This document shows positions 20,332 to 29,529 of a stretch of 64,000 nucleotides of DNA, piece after piece. The position numbers and the translations under genes are program-made. Positions within the stretch are counted from its first letter, which is position 1. Every line of letters begins with the position of its first letter. Location of the stretch: NCBI GenBank assembly GCA_002368155.1, contig AP018180.1, positions 992,001-1,056,000 of the forward strand, given 5' to 3'. The notes below the pieces were generated by a model. It was not told the origin of the DNA, ran no database searches, and saw only the letters and a program-made list of their open reading frames with translations. Origin of the DNA: Nostoc carneum NIES-2107. GTDB taxonomy: Bacteria; Cyanobacteriota; Cyanobacteriia; Cyanobacteriales; Nostocaceae.

Positions 20332-21732
20332 ATGCTGTCAGGAATAAAAAGCGAAAACTCTCAGGTACTCAATGTCATATCCTCTCAGAAAGAACAACTA
20401 ACATTTGACAATTGCGATCACAGTAAAGATCCTATTGTCGGTTGTGCTTTGGAAGGCATCGCCAATATGGTAGCTGGTATTAAAGATGTCAGTATTGTAA
20501 TTCATTCTCCCCAAGGTTGCGCCTCCACCGTAGCGGCTGGCTATGATAACCATGAGGTTGATTTTACTAAGCGCAAAGTAGGTTGTAGTCGTCTTTTTGA
20601 GTCAGATATCGTCATGGGAGCATCTGAAAAACTCAAAAATTTGATTAAGGAGGCGGATCAATCTTTTAAAGCGAAAGTGATGTTTGTCGTTGGTACTTGT
20701 GCGGCAGATATTATTGGTGAAGATATTCAGGGATTATGTCATAACCTTCAGCCACAGGTTAACGCCAAGCTTGTACCTTTATTGGCTGGTGGGTTTCGCG
20801 GTAATGCTTATGATGGTTTGGAAATGGGTTTAGAGGCTTTACTACCTTTCATCCACAAAAAACAGAAGCGGCGAGGCGGGAGAAAACCCAGAATTGTCAA
20901 TATTATTGCACCCCAGGCAAATCTTAATCCTACTTGGTGGGCAGATTTGCAATGGATTAAAGAGACATTAAAGTATTTAAGGATTAGAGTCCAGACAGTA
21001 ATTTCTCACGGTACATCTTTTGAAGAATTAGAACAAGCTGGTAACGCAACTGCTAATATTCTTCTCAGTCATGATGTGGGATATAAGTTTGCGCGAAAAA
21101 TGCAAGAATCTCATAATATCCCCTTAATTCTGGAGGATATTCCTTTACCGATAGGTGTGAAAAATACTACGCGGTGGTTGCAAGCATTAGCAGCACATTT
21201 CAAGATAGACGAGAAAAGAGTAGAACCACTAATTAAAGAAGGTGAAAATAGAGTAGTAGAAACTCTTCGCAAGCGAGCATTGATGATTATTCCTCGATAT
21301 CGTAACTGTAGAATTGCGGTATCTGCGGATGGAACCCTGGGAATTGGGTTAGTAAGAATGCTGTTTGAAGAGTTAGAAATGATTCCAGAAGTTTTGTTGT
21401 TCCGTTCAGCAATGCGTGAATCTCGTTCAATTTTGGAGCGAGAACTTAAAAGTATGGGTATTTCTCCTCGTGTAGCATTTGCGGCTGATGGTTATCAAAT
21501 TAAGCAAGCCTTAACAGAGATTGATACTGATGCTGTAATTGGCTCGGCTTGGGAGAAATACATGGCGGAGGAATTGGGAATTAAAATTGCATTTGATGTT
21601 TTTAGCCCAACTAACAGAGAGACTTATCTTGATAAGCCATATTTTGGCTATGAAGGCATGATTAACATGATGGAGGTAATTGCTAACGATTGGGAAAGAG
21701 CTTTTCGTTCCAAACATATTCATTGGACTTAG
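20332..21732 (+). CDS. Nitrogenase-like component-1 beta-type protein of unknown function
   Basis: A 466-residue NifK-like member of the component-1 superfamily. The ATG at 20332 (MLSGIKSENS) is preferred over the upstream frame start at 20299 because ACAGGA lies just before it. Three Cys occupy P-cluster-type positions: Cys38 (DPIVGCALEG), Cys63 (HSPQGCAS) and one near 123 (VVGTCAADIIGED). The C-terminal half keeps the GYEGMINMME helix typical of the fold. It stands 170 bp after the alpha-type gene, with a heptamer repeat between, and the two probably make a heterotetramer. Like its neighbour it does not match VnfK, NifN, ChlB or BchZ well. Substrate unknown. Confidence 0.75.
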   Translation: MLSGIKSENSQVLNVISSQKEQLTFDNCDHSKDPIVGCALEGIANMVAGIKDVSIVIHSPQGCASTVAAGYDNHEVDFTKRKVGCSRLFESDIVMGASEKLKNLIKEADQSFKAKVMFVVGTCAADIIGEDIQGLCHNLQPQVNAKLVPLLAGGFRGNAYDGLEMGLEALLPFIHKKQKRRGGRKPRIVNIIAPQANLNPTWWADLQWIKETLKYLRIRVQTVISHGTSFEELEQAGNATANILLSHDVGYKFARKMQESHNIPLILEDIPLPIGVKNTTRWLQALAAHFKIDEKRVEPLIKEGENRVVETLRKRALMIIPRYRNCRIAVSADGTLGIGLVRMLFEELEMIPEVLLFRSAMRESRSILERELKSMGISPRVAFAADGYQIKQALTEIDTDAVIGSAWEKYMAEELGIKIAFDVFSPTNRETYLDKPYFGYEGMINMMEVIANDWERAFRSKHIHWT

Positions 21733-21853
21733 AATTTGGCGATCGCTCTTGGGGAATGAAGAGGAGCGTAGGCTTTGCCCGCCGCAGGCATCGCTTTAGC
21801 ATCTTGAACTGACTCAGAAGGATAAAATATGAAGAGTAGCGAAAAATGTAGCC

Positions 21854-22099
21854 ATGAGTGTTGTTGTCCCTGATGAGATTTTAACTGCAACTCGCATGAC
21901 AGAGGCGGAAATGCGTCAAGAAATAGCTGTCATGCTTTTTCAGCGAGAAAAACTTACCCTTGCTCAAGCCAGTCGATTTGCTGGGATACCTCGCGTTGCT
22001 TTTCAACACCTTCTCGCTAGTCGCCGGATTCCACTGCATTATGGTGTAGAAGATTTTGAACAGGATATTCAAAACTTACGGGAAATGGGTAGACTGTGA
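21854..22099 (+). CDS. UPF0175 family antitoxin
   Basis: An 81-residue protein with the UPF0175 signature (ARFAGIPRVAFQHLL-type helix-turn-helix region: LTLAQASRFAGIPRVAFQ; VEDFEQDIQNL). These small proteins are predicted antitoxins usually paired with DUF3368 PIN-like toxins, and that is the gene here. Its stop overlaps the next start (GTGA at 22096-22099), supporting translational coupling. It lies just after the nitrogenase-like pair but belongs to a separate accessory module. Confidence 0.8.
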   Translation: MSVVVPDEILTATRMTEAEMRQEIAVMLFQREKLTLAQASRFAGIPRVAFQHLLASRRIPLHYGVEDFEQDIQNLREMGRL

Positions 22100-22587
22100 T
22101 TATTGTTAGTGATACATCACCTATCAATAATTTAGCCGCGATTAACCAACTTCATCTCCTGCATCAACTATATGGAACGGTTTTCATCCCTGAAGCTGTT
22201 TATCGAGAACTAACTGACCCTAATTTTCCCGTTGCAGGTTCAACTGAAGTACAAACCTTTGATTGGATTCAAACTTGCTCTGTTAGCAATCTCACACTGG
22301 TTGAAGCATTAAGCAATGAACTTGATATTGGGGAAGCAGAAGCGATCGCTTTAGCAGTAGAGATGCAAGCTGATCGGGTATTGATTGATGAACGTCGGGG
22401 TCGGCTAGTAGCAAGCAGACTTAACCTTCGATACACAGGACTTTTAGGAATCTTGGTGGAAGCTAAAAGTCAAGGTTTGATTGCTCAGATTAAGCCTTTA
22501 TTAGATGCTTTGGTCAATGATGCTGGATTTTGGGTTGCCGAGCCTTTATACAATAGTATTTTACGAACTGTGAATGAAACTGACTGA
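22096..22587 (+). CDS. DUF3368 PIN-like toxin
   Basis: A 163-residue protein that starts with GTG overlapping the antitoxin stop. It shows the PIN-like pattern IIVSDTSPINNLAAI at the N-terminus, a central LDIGEAEAIALA motif and DRVLIDERRGR near residue 95, supplying the acidic residues expected of a metal-dependent ribonuclease. With UPF0175 it forms a probable type II toxin-antitoxin pair. It appears intact. Confidence 0.8.
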   Translation: MIIVSDTSPINNLAAINQLHLLHQLYGTVFIPEAVYRELTDPNFPVAGSTEVQTFDWIQTCSVSNLTLVEALSNELDIGEAEAIALAVEMQADRVLIDERRGRLVASRLNLRYTGLLGILVEAKSQGLIAQIKPLLDALVNDAGFWVAEPLYNSILRTVNETD

Positions 22588-22713
22588 CTATATTTTTCAG
22601 TTATGCTGAAGTGAACTGTATTGACTGACAATTTAGCGATCGCTCTTGGAAATGAGGAGAAGCGATCGCTTTATAATAGAATATGAAAAATAAATCTCCG
22701 TCATGTAAAAAAT

Positions 22714-23031
22714 ATGACACACTCTTCACCCGAAAGAATTGTCAGACGCGGTAGAGTATTCCCTGAAATTCAATGGACAGAAGCCCAAAAAGCCCAAGAT
22801 AGAGCCAGAAGACAAGCATTTTATGAGCGTTGCTGGGTAATTTTTGAGCGTTTAAAACCAGAAATACTAGATAAATATTCTGGCTGGTACATTGCCATTG
22901 AACCAGATAGCGGTGATTATTTTATTGATGAGGATCAAGAAGTAGCTAGTAAAATGGCGAGAGAAAAACACCCTCAAGTGATTCATCATATTTTTGGCAT
23001 TAACGAAACAGGGGTTAGTGGCAGAATATGA
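22714..23031 (+). CDS. Hypothetical protein paired with a retropepsin-like gene
   Basis: A 105-residue hydrophilic protein with a central YSGWYIAIEPDSGDYFIDED motif found in a family of small cyanobacterial proteins usually followed by an aspartic-protease-like gene. Its stop overlaps the next ATG (ATGA), as expected for that pair. Its role is unknown, and a toxin-antitoxin-like function is only speculation. Confidence 0.65.
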   Translation: MTHSSPERIVRRGRVFPEIQWTEAQKAQDRARRQAFYERCWVIFERLKPEILDKYSGWYIAIEPDSGDYFIDEDQEVASKMAREKHPQVIHHIFGINETGVSGRI

Positions 23032-23261
23032 TTGAGGGTAGGTTTGGAGATAAAGGCCAAGTTTACTTTGAAATAGATTTGATTGGTGGGGATGGCTTTA
23101 GTTTTCCTGTAGAAACAATGTTAGATACAGGATTTACTGAGTTTTTAGCCATGAAAAATAAGGCTGGGTTTCCTGTCGTCAACCCAGCCTACTGCAATAA
23201 GCGATCGATTGGCTCAAATTCTAGCTCAGTAAAATACTTTCATCACAAAGCAGATGATTAG
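23028..23261 (+). CDS. Retropepsin-like aspartic protease, C-terminally truncated
   Basis: The first 45 residues match the clan AA retropepsin-like family, including the catalytic DTG in VETMLDTGFTEFLAM. After residue 44 the sequence becomes unrelated, where a 10-bp palindrome (23161-23190) begins. Full-length members are about 120 residues, so the 3' half is lost and this is probably a dead gene. Confidence 0.6.
   Translation: MIEGRFGDKGQVYFEIDLIGGDGFSFPVETMLDTGFTEFLAMKNKAGFPVVNPAYCNKRSIGSNSSSVKYFHHKADD
23161..23190. repeat. 10-bp perfect hairpin replacing the end of the retropepsin-like gene
   Basis: AGGCTGGGTT and AACCCAGCCT flank a 10-nt loop, the junction at which the aspartic-protease-like frame loses homology. 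Confidence 0.65.
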
Positions 23262-24848
23262 TCAGTTTGAGGATGGTCTCCATTCATTTTGATAAGCTCT
23301 ATTTCGCTTAACAAGAGCTGCAATAGATTCATTAGTGAAGTTGAGTTCTCTCATTAAACATATTTGTAGAATCACTTTCAGTGTATGAAAAAGTTGAAAT
23401 AACTCTTGCCCTTTTGCTGCTTGTTCTCGCTTTTCTTTATCATGATGAGTCAGCGCATTCCTCGTATCAGCTGCTCTACGAGAAAATAATTCTCTATCAT
23501 TTATGCCTCCTATAAAATCATCAGGTAATAAAGAAGAAACTTCACTCAATAGTTCTTTTAGTCTCGTCTGTAAAGTAAAGCGTGTTTGAGCTTTTAGTTT
23601 TCCCTTTAAAGCATTTCTAAACTCATCGCTAATCCCATTTTCTTTGTCAACACTCTCTCCAGGAAAATTATTTAAAATCTCTATAAATTGTTTGTATAAT
23701 CCTTTTTCATAAACTTTCCTATCTTGGTATATCCCCTCATATTTATTTGTATGATAAGCTTCTAATGCTTGAATTATATTTATAAATCCATAATGCAGAT
23801 AAAGATTTGGAGTATACATTGTAGTCATTAATAAGTCAAAAACAGATTCATATCTTTCCTGTTTATTGCTCCAAGTCTCCAAGATTTCACCAAAATTATT
23901 TTCTACATCTCTGAATAAAAATAACATATCATTAGTGGATATTTTTATCTGAGAGTTTTTTGCAGAATTCCATAAACTAAATAATATGATGACTTGAGTT
24001 TCTCGCAGTTCTTCTTCTAGCTTAATACTTCCATCTGCTTGACGTACAGGATTTGTATAATTGTTATCTGTTTTCCCTTTAATTTCTATTACTGAGGTTG
24101 GCTTTGTCATAGCAAAGCTAAGTAGATCCCGGAAAATCATTAGCATTTTAACGCATTCATCTAATGATAAATTAAAAGGATTTTTTATAGTTAAATAAGT
24201 TTTTTGTTCAATATTGGCTGTGTAATAGATAGCACCAAGGTAAAAGTCAAACGGATTAACATATATTTGAGAGAAGGTAATATCCAAATCCAAGTTGCAA
24301 ATTTTCGTTAAATGGATATTCGACGGTGGTTGATAACTTATCCATAATTTATTTTCTTCGTTCGATACAAAAGCCTGTATTCCAGATTTGCCAATCCATT
24401 CTTTTAGGTAAGAGTATTGAACAGAAATAGATTTAAATTTTATGTCCTGTTCATTTGAAAAATGAATTTTTCTGAAAACATACTCAACATGAAATGATAG
24501 CTGAGTTCTTCCTTTTACGAACTCAAATTTTCCAATTCGTCCAGAACACCGATACAAGCTAATTTCTTCATGGTTATCTAACAAGCCAAGAATAATAGTT
24601 TCTTTAGGTTTAATAAATTCAAGTTCAACACCAGATGCCACATTAGACTCATGCTCATCAGGGAAAAGTTCATATGGCAAACTGATATTGTCTACCTCAC
24701 CTATCTCCTGAAATTGTGAACTGTAAAATGAGCCAATCAATTCTAATGTTGCACCGCTCTCAGGTGAAAAGCTTAGTTTTCCGGGAACTACTACTTCTGG
24801 GTTATTAGGAAGCCACCACTTCCCCAGGCTCACAAATTCTTCAAGCAT
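23262..24848 (-). CDS. ApeA-like HEPN-domain protein, candidate anti-phage defence
   Basis: A 528-residue protein. The N-terminal 300 residues are beta-rich (GKWWLPNNPEVVVPGKLSFS start), like the ApeA N-terminal domain. The C-terminal part is helical and holds the HEPN catalytic motif R-N-x3-H (TRNALTHHD, near residue 470), expected to act as a ribonuclease that arrests infected cells. The architecture matches the single-gene Abi-like ApeA defence type. It sits between toxin-antitoxin remnants and metabolic genes, and its AT-richness differs from the vnf genes, consistent with transfer. Identification is by motif and layout only. Confidence 0.6.
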   Translation of the reverse strand: MLEEFVSLGKWWLPNNPEVVVPGKLSFSPESGATLELIGSFYSSQFQEIGEVDNISLPYELFPDEHESNVASGVELEFIKPKETIILGLLDNHEEISLYRCSGRIGKFEFVKGRTQLSFHVEYVFRKIHFSNEQDIKFKSISVQYSYLKEWIGKSGIQAFVSNEENKLWISYQPPSNIHLTKICNLDLDITFSQIYVNPFDFYLGAIYYTANIEQKTYLTIKNPFNLSLDECVKMLMIFRDLLSFAMTKPTSVIEIKGKTDNNYTNPVRQADGSIKLEEELRETQVIILFSLWNSAKNSQIKISTNDMLFLFRDVENNFGEILETWSNKQERYESVFDLLMTTMYTPNLYLHYGFINIIQALEAYHTNKYEGIYQDRKVYEKGLYKQFIEILNNFPGESVDKENGISDEFRNALKGKLKAQTRFTLQTRLKELLSEVSSLLPDDFIGGINDRELFSRRAADTRNALTHHDKEKREQAAKGQELFQLFHTLKVILQICLMRELNFTNESIAALVKRNRAYQNEWRPSSN

Positions 24849-25053
24849 ATGTGTTCATTATTTATTTAGCTTTGCTTACACTATGGCTATTAAGTATATT
24901 ACACTTCTAAAATTAGCTGTAAACACATATTAATATAAACTAAGTATCATTGCACAGAATTCATTTTAAACCTAGAAGAAAGTAACGGAACGTTGAGCGC
25001 GGGAAACCCACGCTCAGAACTTTTCAAAGCAGAATTTCTCCTATTGAATGGAT

Positions 25054-25875
25054 TTACAATAACTTGAAGCCGAAGTTATTGAGAGTTTCGCGTAAGTTCT
25101 GGCATCCTTTGAGATAGTCTAAGGTGGCGATTCTCTCGGCGGAATGTTCTGACCAATCACCAGCGACGTTCATTTTTTGTTCAGTGTAGAACTCTTTCAT
25201 AATGTTGTTGTAGTGAGCGATCGCATCTTCTTGTTCTGCTAATTTATAGGTTTCTCGATGCAATACAGCTGGCTGGGGTAGACGCGGTTTAATGGCTGGT
25301 TTGACTTCTGGATTGGGATAACCTACACACATCCCAAATACAGGAAAAACAAAGGGTGGTAAATTTAGTAATGTGGCTACTTCTTGGGTATTTTTGCGGA
25401 TTGCACCTATATAGATGGTTCCTAAACCCAAAGATTCAGCAGCGACGATCGCATTTTGTGCTGCTACAGAAGCATCAACTATGGCTTTAATCAATAATTC
25501 TATATAGTCTAGAGCAACATGAGGTAGTCCTCGACTCTCTGCAATGTAAGCCAAACGTCCTAAATCTGCTAACCATACCAAGAATAGAGGCGCTTGCTTG
25601 ACATGAGCTTGGTTATTAGCCAATTTGTACAATTCCTCTTTGCGTTGTTCATCTTCAACAGCTACTACACTCCAAGTTTGCATATTAGCTGAACTGGCAG
25701 CAGATTGAGCAGCCGCTACAAGTAATTCTAGAGTTCCTGGTGGTAAGGAATCAGGTAAATAAGCGCGAACTGAACGGTGAGATAAAATCTTCTCTATAGA
25801 GTCATTCCAGGGAAGTTCATCATTGAAGGGAATTTCACCGTAGCGCGATCGCAGTAATTCAAGAGGATTAGTCAT
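25054..25875 (-). CDS. NfsA-type FMN nitroreductase
   Basis: A 273-residue protein of the NfsA/FRP flavin reductase class. It has an HRSVRAYLPDSLPPG start, AAQSAASSANMQTWSVVAV for FMN contacts, ESLGLGTIYIGAIRKN, and the FVFPVFGMCVGYPN segment typical of NADPH-dependent oxygen-insensitive nitroreductases. It reduces nitro compounds or quinones with NAD(P)H. It is 52 bp downstream of a 2OG oxygenase gene on the same strand, and next to a TetR gene that may control both. Confidence 0.85.
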   Translation of the reverse strand: MTNPLELLRSRYGEIPFNDELPWNDSIEKILSHRSVRAYLPDSLPPGTLELLVAAAQSAASSANMQTWSVVAVEDEQRKEELYKLANNQAHVKQAPLFLVWLADLGRLAYIAESRGLPHVALDYIELLIKAIVDASVAAQNAIVAAESLGLGTIYIGAIRKNTQEVATLLNLPPFVFPVFGMCVGYPNPEVKPAIKPRLPQPAVLHRETYKLAEQEDAIAHYNNIMKEFYTEQKMNVAGDWSEHSAERIATLDYLKGCQNLRETLNNFGFKLL

Positions 25876-25927
25876 GGTTATTTTTTCACTCCAAACTAAT
25901 GTGTGACAATTTTCAAAAGACTATTAA

Positions 25928-26605
25928 CTAAGCAACATTCCGAAAGAACGCCACTCGTAAAGCTAATCGACTCTCAGATGCAGGAGTATTCAATGGCGTT
26001 ACCATGTGCCAAGAATTTTCCGATCGCACAATGACCACAGATGAATGACTTAGAGGTAAGATATCTTTAAAGGCTGATTCTGGTCTGGAATTTTTGAGAA
26101 TTCGCAAACAGCCGCCCCAATCTCTAGACCATTGTTGATTGAAAAATAGCAGATGAGTTAAGACTTTATTCGGTTCGTCTGTGTGGGGAAAATGTTGGTG
26201 TCCTGACTTATATTGCCGAAATCCAATATCCATCACACAGTCTTTGAGGTCTAACCCTGACATTTCTGCTAAGGCGGCGCGATAAGTATCAGTCCAGAGT
26301 CCTTGTATTAACTGTCGCCAGACATGACTCAGATGTCTCAAATCACTGGTAAGTCGTCCTTGTGCTAGGCGCTGTCGCCAGCGATCGTCTTTGAATTTGA
26401 GCATCAAAGGAATATCTTGACTAGGGGCGAGTATCTTTCCCCAGTAATAGCCGTATCCTTCTCCTGTTGACAATTGAAACTCTCGGTGGGGAAAACTTGC
26501 AGTTAGTTCTAAGCTAGCTTCTGGTGAAAGCAAATTTTTAACCAAAGCCCAGTTATATGGAACTGTTTGCATGACAGCAGTACAGATGAATTGAAGATTT
26601 AGCAT
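25928..26605 (-). CDS. 2-oxoglutarate/Fe(II)-dependent oxygenase
   Basis: A 225-residue protein. The iron-binding facial triad is visible as HTD (FPHTDEPNK) and a distal His (NSWHMVTPL), followed by SRLALRV supplying the 2OG-binding Arg. Family relatives are prolyl-hydroxylase-like oxygenases. The ATG at 26605 (MLNLQF) is preferred to the TTG at 26614. It is divergent from the TetR regulator at 26627 with only 21 bp between starts, so the regulator probably controls it. Substrate unknown. Confidence 0.8.
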   Translation of the reverse strand: MLNLQFICTAVMQTVPYNWALVKNLLSPEASLELTASFPHREFQLSTGEGYGYYWGKILAPSQDIPLMLKFKDDRWRQRLAQGRLTSDLRHLSHVWRQLIQGLWTDTYRAALAEMSGLDLKDCVMDIGFRQYKSGHQHFPHTDEPNKVLTHLLFFNQQWSRDWGGCLRILKNSRPESAFKDILPLSHSSVVIVRSENSWHMVTPLNTPASESRLALRVAFFRNVA

Positions 26606-26626
26606 GATTCCCAAGGATGTGACTCA

Positions 26627-27211
26627 ATGAATAAACTGAAAACAAAGCGTAAATCTGTTTACGATCGCATTTTGCACACAGCGTCAGATTTGTTTTATCG
26701 GGAGGGGATTCGCAACGTTGGGATTGATAGGATCATTGCGGAATCTGGCGTGGCGAAGATGTCGCTGTACAATCATTTCAAGTCTAAAGATGCTTTGATT
26801 GAAGCATGGCTTCGCCAAGAACATGAACAATGGTGTCAATGGCTGAAAACCACCGTTGAACAACAAACTACCGATCCCGCTAAACGCTTGCTGGCTATAT
26901 TTGATGCTTTACGAGAATGGTTTGAAGGGCCAGATTTTCGGGGTTGTGCTTTTATGAATGCCTCAATAGAATTAGCTAATCCTGACCATCCTGGCTATCG
27001 AGTTGCTTTAGAACATCAACAATCGATATACCAATATATTCTCCAACTTGCTCAAGCAGCAGAAGTTACATTACCAGAACAATTAGCTAGACAACTGCTG
27101 TTGCTCGTACAAGGTGCGATCGTTGTTGCTTTAATGGAAGGAAGCTGGTCAACTGCATCTCAGGCGAAAAAGGCGGCGGTAATGCTAATTCAGACAACAT
27201 CAAAATCTTGA
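26627..27211 (+). CDS. TetR/AcrR family transcriptional regulator
   Basis: A 194-residue protein. The N-terminal HTH (RILHTASDLFYREGIRNVGI then AKMSLYNHFKSKDALIEAWL) is typical of TetR. The C-terminal ligand domain (residues 80-190) contains FRGCAFMNASIELA, found in a subgroup controlling redox or detoxification genes. It is divergently placed from the 2OG oxygenase and nitroreductase genes, their likely targets. Confidence 0.88.
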   Translation: MNKLKTKRKSVYDRILHTASDLFYREGIRNVGIDRIIAESGVAKMSLYNHFKSKDALIEAWLRQEHEQWCQWLKTTVEQQTTDPAKRLLAIFDALREWFEGPDFRGCAFMNASIELANPDHPGYRVALEHQQSIYQYILQLAQAAEVTLPEQLARQLLLLVQGAIVVALMEGSWSTASQAKKAAVMLIQTTSKS

Positions 27212-27269
27212 AAAGTGGCGTTCTCATCAGGTTTATCATGAAAAAAGGCTGTGAAATCGGGGTAAATCT

Positions 27270-27971
27270 ATGCGAATTCATTACTTACAACATGTGCCAT
27301 TTGAAGGACTTGCTAGTATTGCACAATGGGCGACACAGCAGGGTCATATTATTTCTGCAACTCAGTTTTATAACGGTGATAATTTACCATCTGTTGATGA
27401 CCTAGATTGGTTAATAGTCATGGGTGGGCCGATGAATATTTATGAGTATGATCAATATCCTTGGTTGAAGGCAGAAAAACAGTTTATTGAAGCAGCAATT
27501 CAGCAAAATAAAGTAGTCATTGGTATTTGTCTAGGTTCGCAGTTAATCGCTGATGTTTTAGGTTCTAAAGTATATCAAGGTCGAGAGAAGGAAATAGGTT
27601 GGTATCCCATTACTCTGACTCCAGAAGCCCAGAATTATCCTGTCTTTGCATCATTTCCCCAGTCTTTTAATGTGTTTCATTGGCACGGGGATACTTTTGA
27701 TTTACCTCCTGGTGCAGTACGAATAGCTTATAGTGAAGTCTGTGCGAATCAAGCTTTTATCTATGGTGATCAAGTATTAGGGTTACAATTTCACCTGGAA
27801 TCAACAAAGGAAAGTGTTAGCCAAATTATTGAAAATTGTGCTTCTGAATTGGTGTCAGGTAAATATATTCAAAAAGCTGAGGAAATGCTCGCTAAGGATG
27901 AGGATTTTAGCAAAATAAACACTTTCATGTGTCAAATTTTAGATTATTTTGCTACCTCTATTAATCTGTAG
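27270..27971 (+). CDS. Class I glutamine amidotransferase (GMP synthase-like)
   Basis: A 233-residue GATase1-fold protein. The nucleophilic Cys lies in GICLGSQLIADVLG and the catalytic His in LQFHLEST, with WHGDTFDLP before it. It is a stand-alone domain without the ATP-pyrophosphatase part of GuaA, so it is probably a glutaminase or gamma-glutamyl hydrolase of unknown partner. It lies 58 bp after the TetR gene and may be cotranscribed. Confidence 0.8.
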   Translation: MRIHYLQHVPFEGLASIAQWATQQGHIISATQFYNGDNLPSVDDLDWLIVMGGPMNIYEYDQYPWLKAEKQFIEAAIQQNKVVIGICLGSQLIADVLGSKVYQGREKEIGWYPITLTPEAQNYPVFASFPQSFNVFHWHGDTFDLPPGAVRIAYSEVCANQAFIYGDQVLGLQFHLESTKESVSQIIENCASELVSGKYIQKAEEMLAKDEDFSKINTFMCQILDYFATSINL

Positions 27972-28003
27972 GATGCGTTACGCCAAAGGCTAACGCATCC
28001 TAC
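27968..28003. repeat. GTAGGATGCGTTA palindromic repeat
   Basis: GTAGGATGCGTTA and TAACGCATCCTAC flank 10 nt between two convergent genes. It probably serves as a bidirectional terminator-like hairpin. Confidence 0.75.
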
Positions 28004-28009
28004 TGGCTG

Positions 28010-28333
28010 TTATGATAAATGAGATTTCCATTTGTCTGTAATTTTGGTTGGTGATTTTGATAACTTTTTATCTGAAAGTTTAGCAATATTAATCATAAAA
28101 ATAGCTAGGAATAATCCTAAAAATACAGATGCAAGTCCATAAAATAGCTTTACTTGCATTGTTGATTGATGAGGATTAAATACATTTCCTATTAACAAAA
28201 TATTGCCGATAATAATGATGCCAATCCATAATAAAATTATTAGGCATAACAGACCTACTGTTAGTAATAGCCATGTGCCGATATCAAAATAACTGGAAAA
28301 GTTTGATAAAATTGGTAATTTGCTAAATTTCAT
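28010..28333 (-). CDS. Small membrane protein, unknown
   Basis: A 107-residue protein with two or three hydrophobic helices (about residues 18-48 and 66-86) and a basic Lys/Ser-rich tail. I recognise no family. It lies 50 bp downstream of the end of the vup-like ATPase gene on the same strand and could be carried on the tail of that transcript. Confidence 0.5.
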   Translation of the reverse strand: MKFSKLPILSNFSSYFDIGTWLLLTVGLLCLIILLWIGIIIIGNILLIGNVFNPHQSTMQVKLFYGLASVFLGLFLAIFMINIAKLSDKKLSKSPTKITDKWKSHLS

Positions 28334-28383
28334 TTTTCACCCTAGATAGTCAATATTCAGAAGTTAATTTAAGTGTTTAGCAG

Positions 28384-29529
28384 CTAAACAAAATGCACAT
28401 CTGTAGGGCTGAATGCCAGCTTAATTTTTCCATGACGATAGATATTTTCGGATGTATAACCCCGGCGTAATTTTGCAGTTAAAATTTGTTCTCCCAATTG
28501 AAAGCGAATAGTATCAGTGCCTATCCCACGTAAAATTCTCTCTACCCGTCCTTCTAGCCTTACGACTCCTGGCTGGTATGGAATTGAAGAATTTGTATGA
28601 TCAAGATAGAAAGCATCGCTTGATAAACAACAGGCTGTGATAGTTGTTTTCAATTCACCGGGGTAGAAAAACTCTAGACTGTTTGCCAGCTTAATTAAAT
28701 AACCGCGATCGCCTGGCTTAATCTTACAGGGAATAATATTATCCATCCCTACCAGTCTGGCAATTTGCTGATTAGCTGGTCGGCGGATCAGGTTTTCTAA
28801 TTTATCATCCTGAATGATACAGCCATCAAATAGTGCGATCGCGCGATCGGCAAAATTCAAGATATCAGTAAAGTTGTGGCTAACTAATATCACAGCCGAT
28901 CCTCTGTCTTGCGCCCATTGTCTAATTTTTTCGATAATTTGCGGACGGATTGCCACATCTAAGGAGGCTGAAGGCTCATCTAATAGCAGCAATTCGGAAT
29001 CAGCTACTAAACCAGAAGCGATACAAACTCGTTTACCTTCGCCACCAGATAAAGAACGAGCTGACCGATGCGCCAAGTGTTCGCAACCAAAGGTTTCTAG
29101 TGCAGTATATACCCTTTGTTTAATCTGGTGTTTTGGAACTCTGCGAAACTGTAAGACTCTGGCAACATTATTAAACACTGTGTCATCTAATAGTAATGTC
29201 TCTTGAAACACCAGAGCCGAACGACGACGCAAGTTTGTTTGATTGGCATAACTCGCATCATGCCCAAACAATTGTATTTGTCCACGATAAGGCTGCAACA
29301 TATTGATTGTTCTTAACATGGTGCTTTTGCCAGCACCATTGGGGCCAAGTACGGCGACTAGTTCCCCAGGACGGACAGCGAAATTATCAATTGTCAGGAT
29401 ATTTTTGCGGGTTTTACTATCGACTTTTACCTGATGCATATTCAGGACATACTCGTTTACACCCCCCAAATTTTTCTGTCGTCCTACAGCAGAGGCGACA
29501 AAGGACTTGAAACCAGTAATTTTCATCAT
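28384..29529 (-). CDS. vupC: Vanadate/tungstate-type ABC transporter ATPase
   Basis: A 381-residue ABC ATPase. It has Walker A (GPNGAGKST), signature (LSGGEGKR), Walker B (LLLLDEPSASLD) and H-loop (ILVSHNF). A region of about 130 residues follows the ATPase core and looks like the regulatory/TOBE-type end of molybdate/tungstate importers. Its start overlaps the permease stop (ATGA at 29526-29529). The operon resembles TupABC tungstate importers; in A. variabilis the TupABC-like VupABC was shown to transport vanadate, and the vnf context supports the same role. Substrate choice is inferred from context. Confidence 0.8.
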   Translation of the reverse strand: MMKITGFKSFVASAVGRQKNLGGVNEYVLNMHQVKVDSKTRKNILTIDNFAVRPGELVAVLGPNGAGKSTMLRTINMLQPYRGQIQLFGHDASYANQTNLRRRSALVFQETLLLDDTVFNNVARVLQFRRVPKHQIKQRVYTALETFGCEHLAHRSARSLSGGEGKRVCIASGLVADSELLLLDEPSASLDVAIRPQIIEKIRQWAQDRGSAVILVSHNFTDILNFADRAIALFDGCIIQDDKLENLIRRPANQQIARLVGMDNIIPCKIKPGDRGYLIKLANSLEFFYPGELKTTITACCLSSDAFYLDHTNSSIPYQPGVVRLEGRVERILRGIGTDTIRFQLGEQILTAKLRRGYTSENIYRHGKIKLAFSPTDVHFV

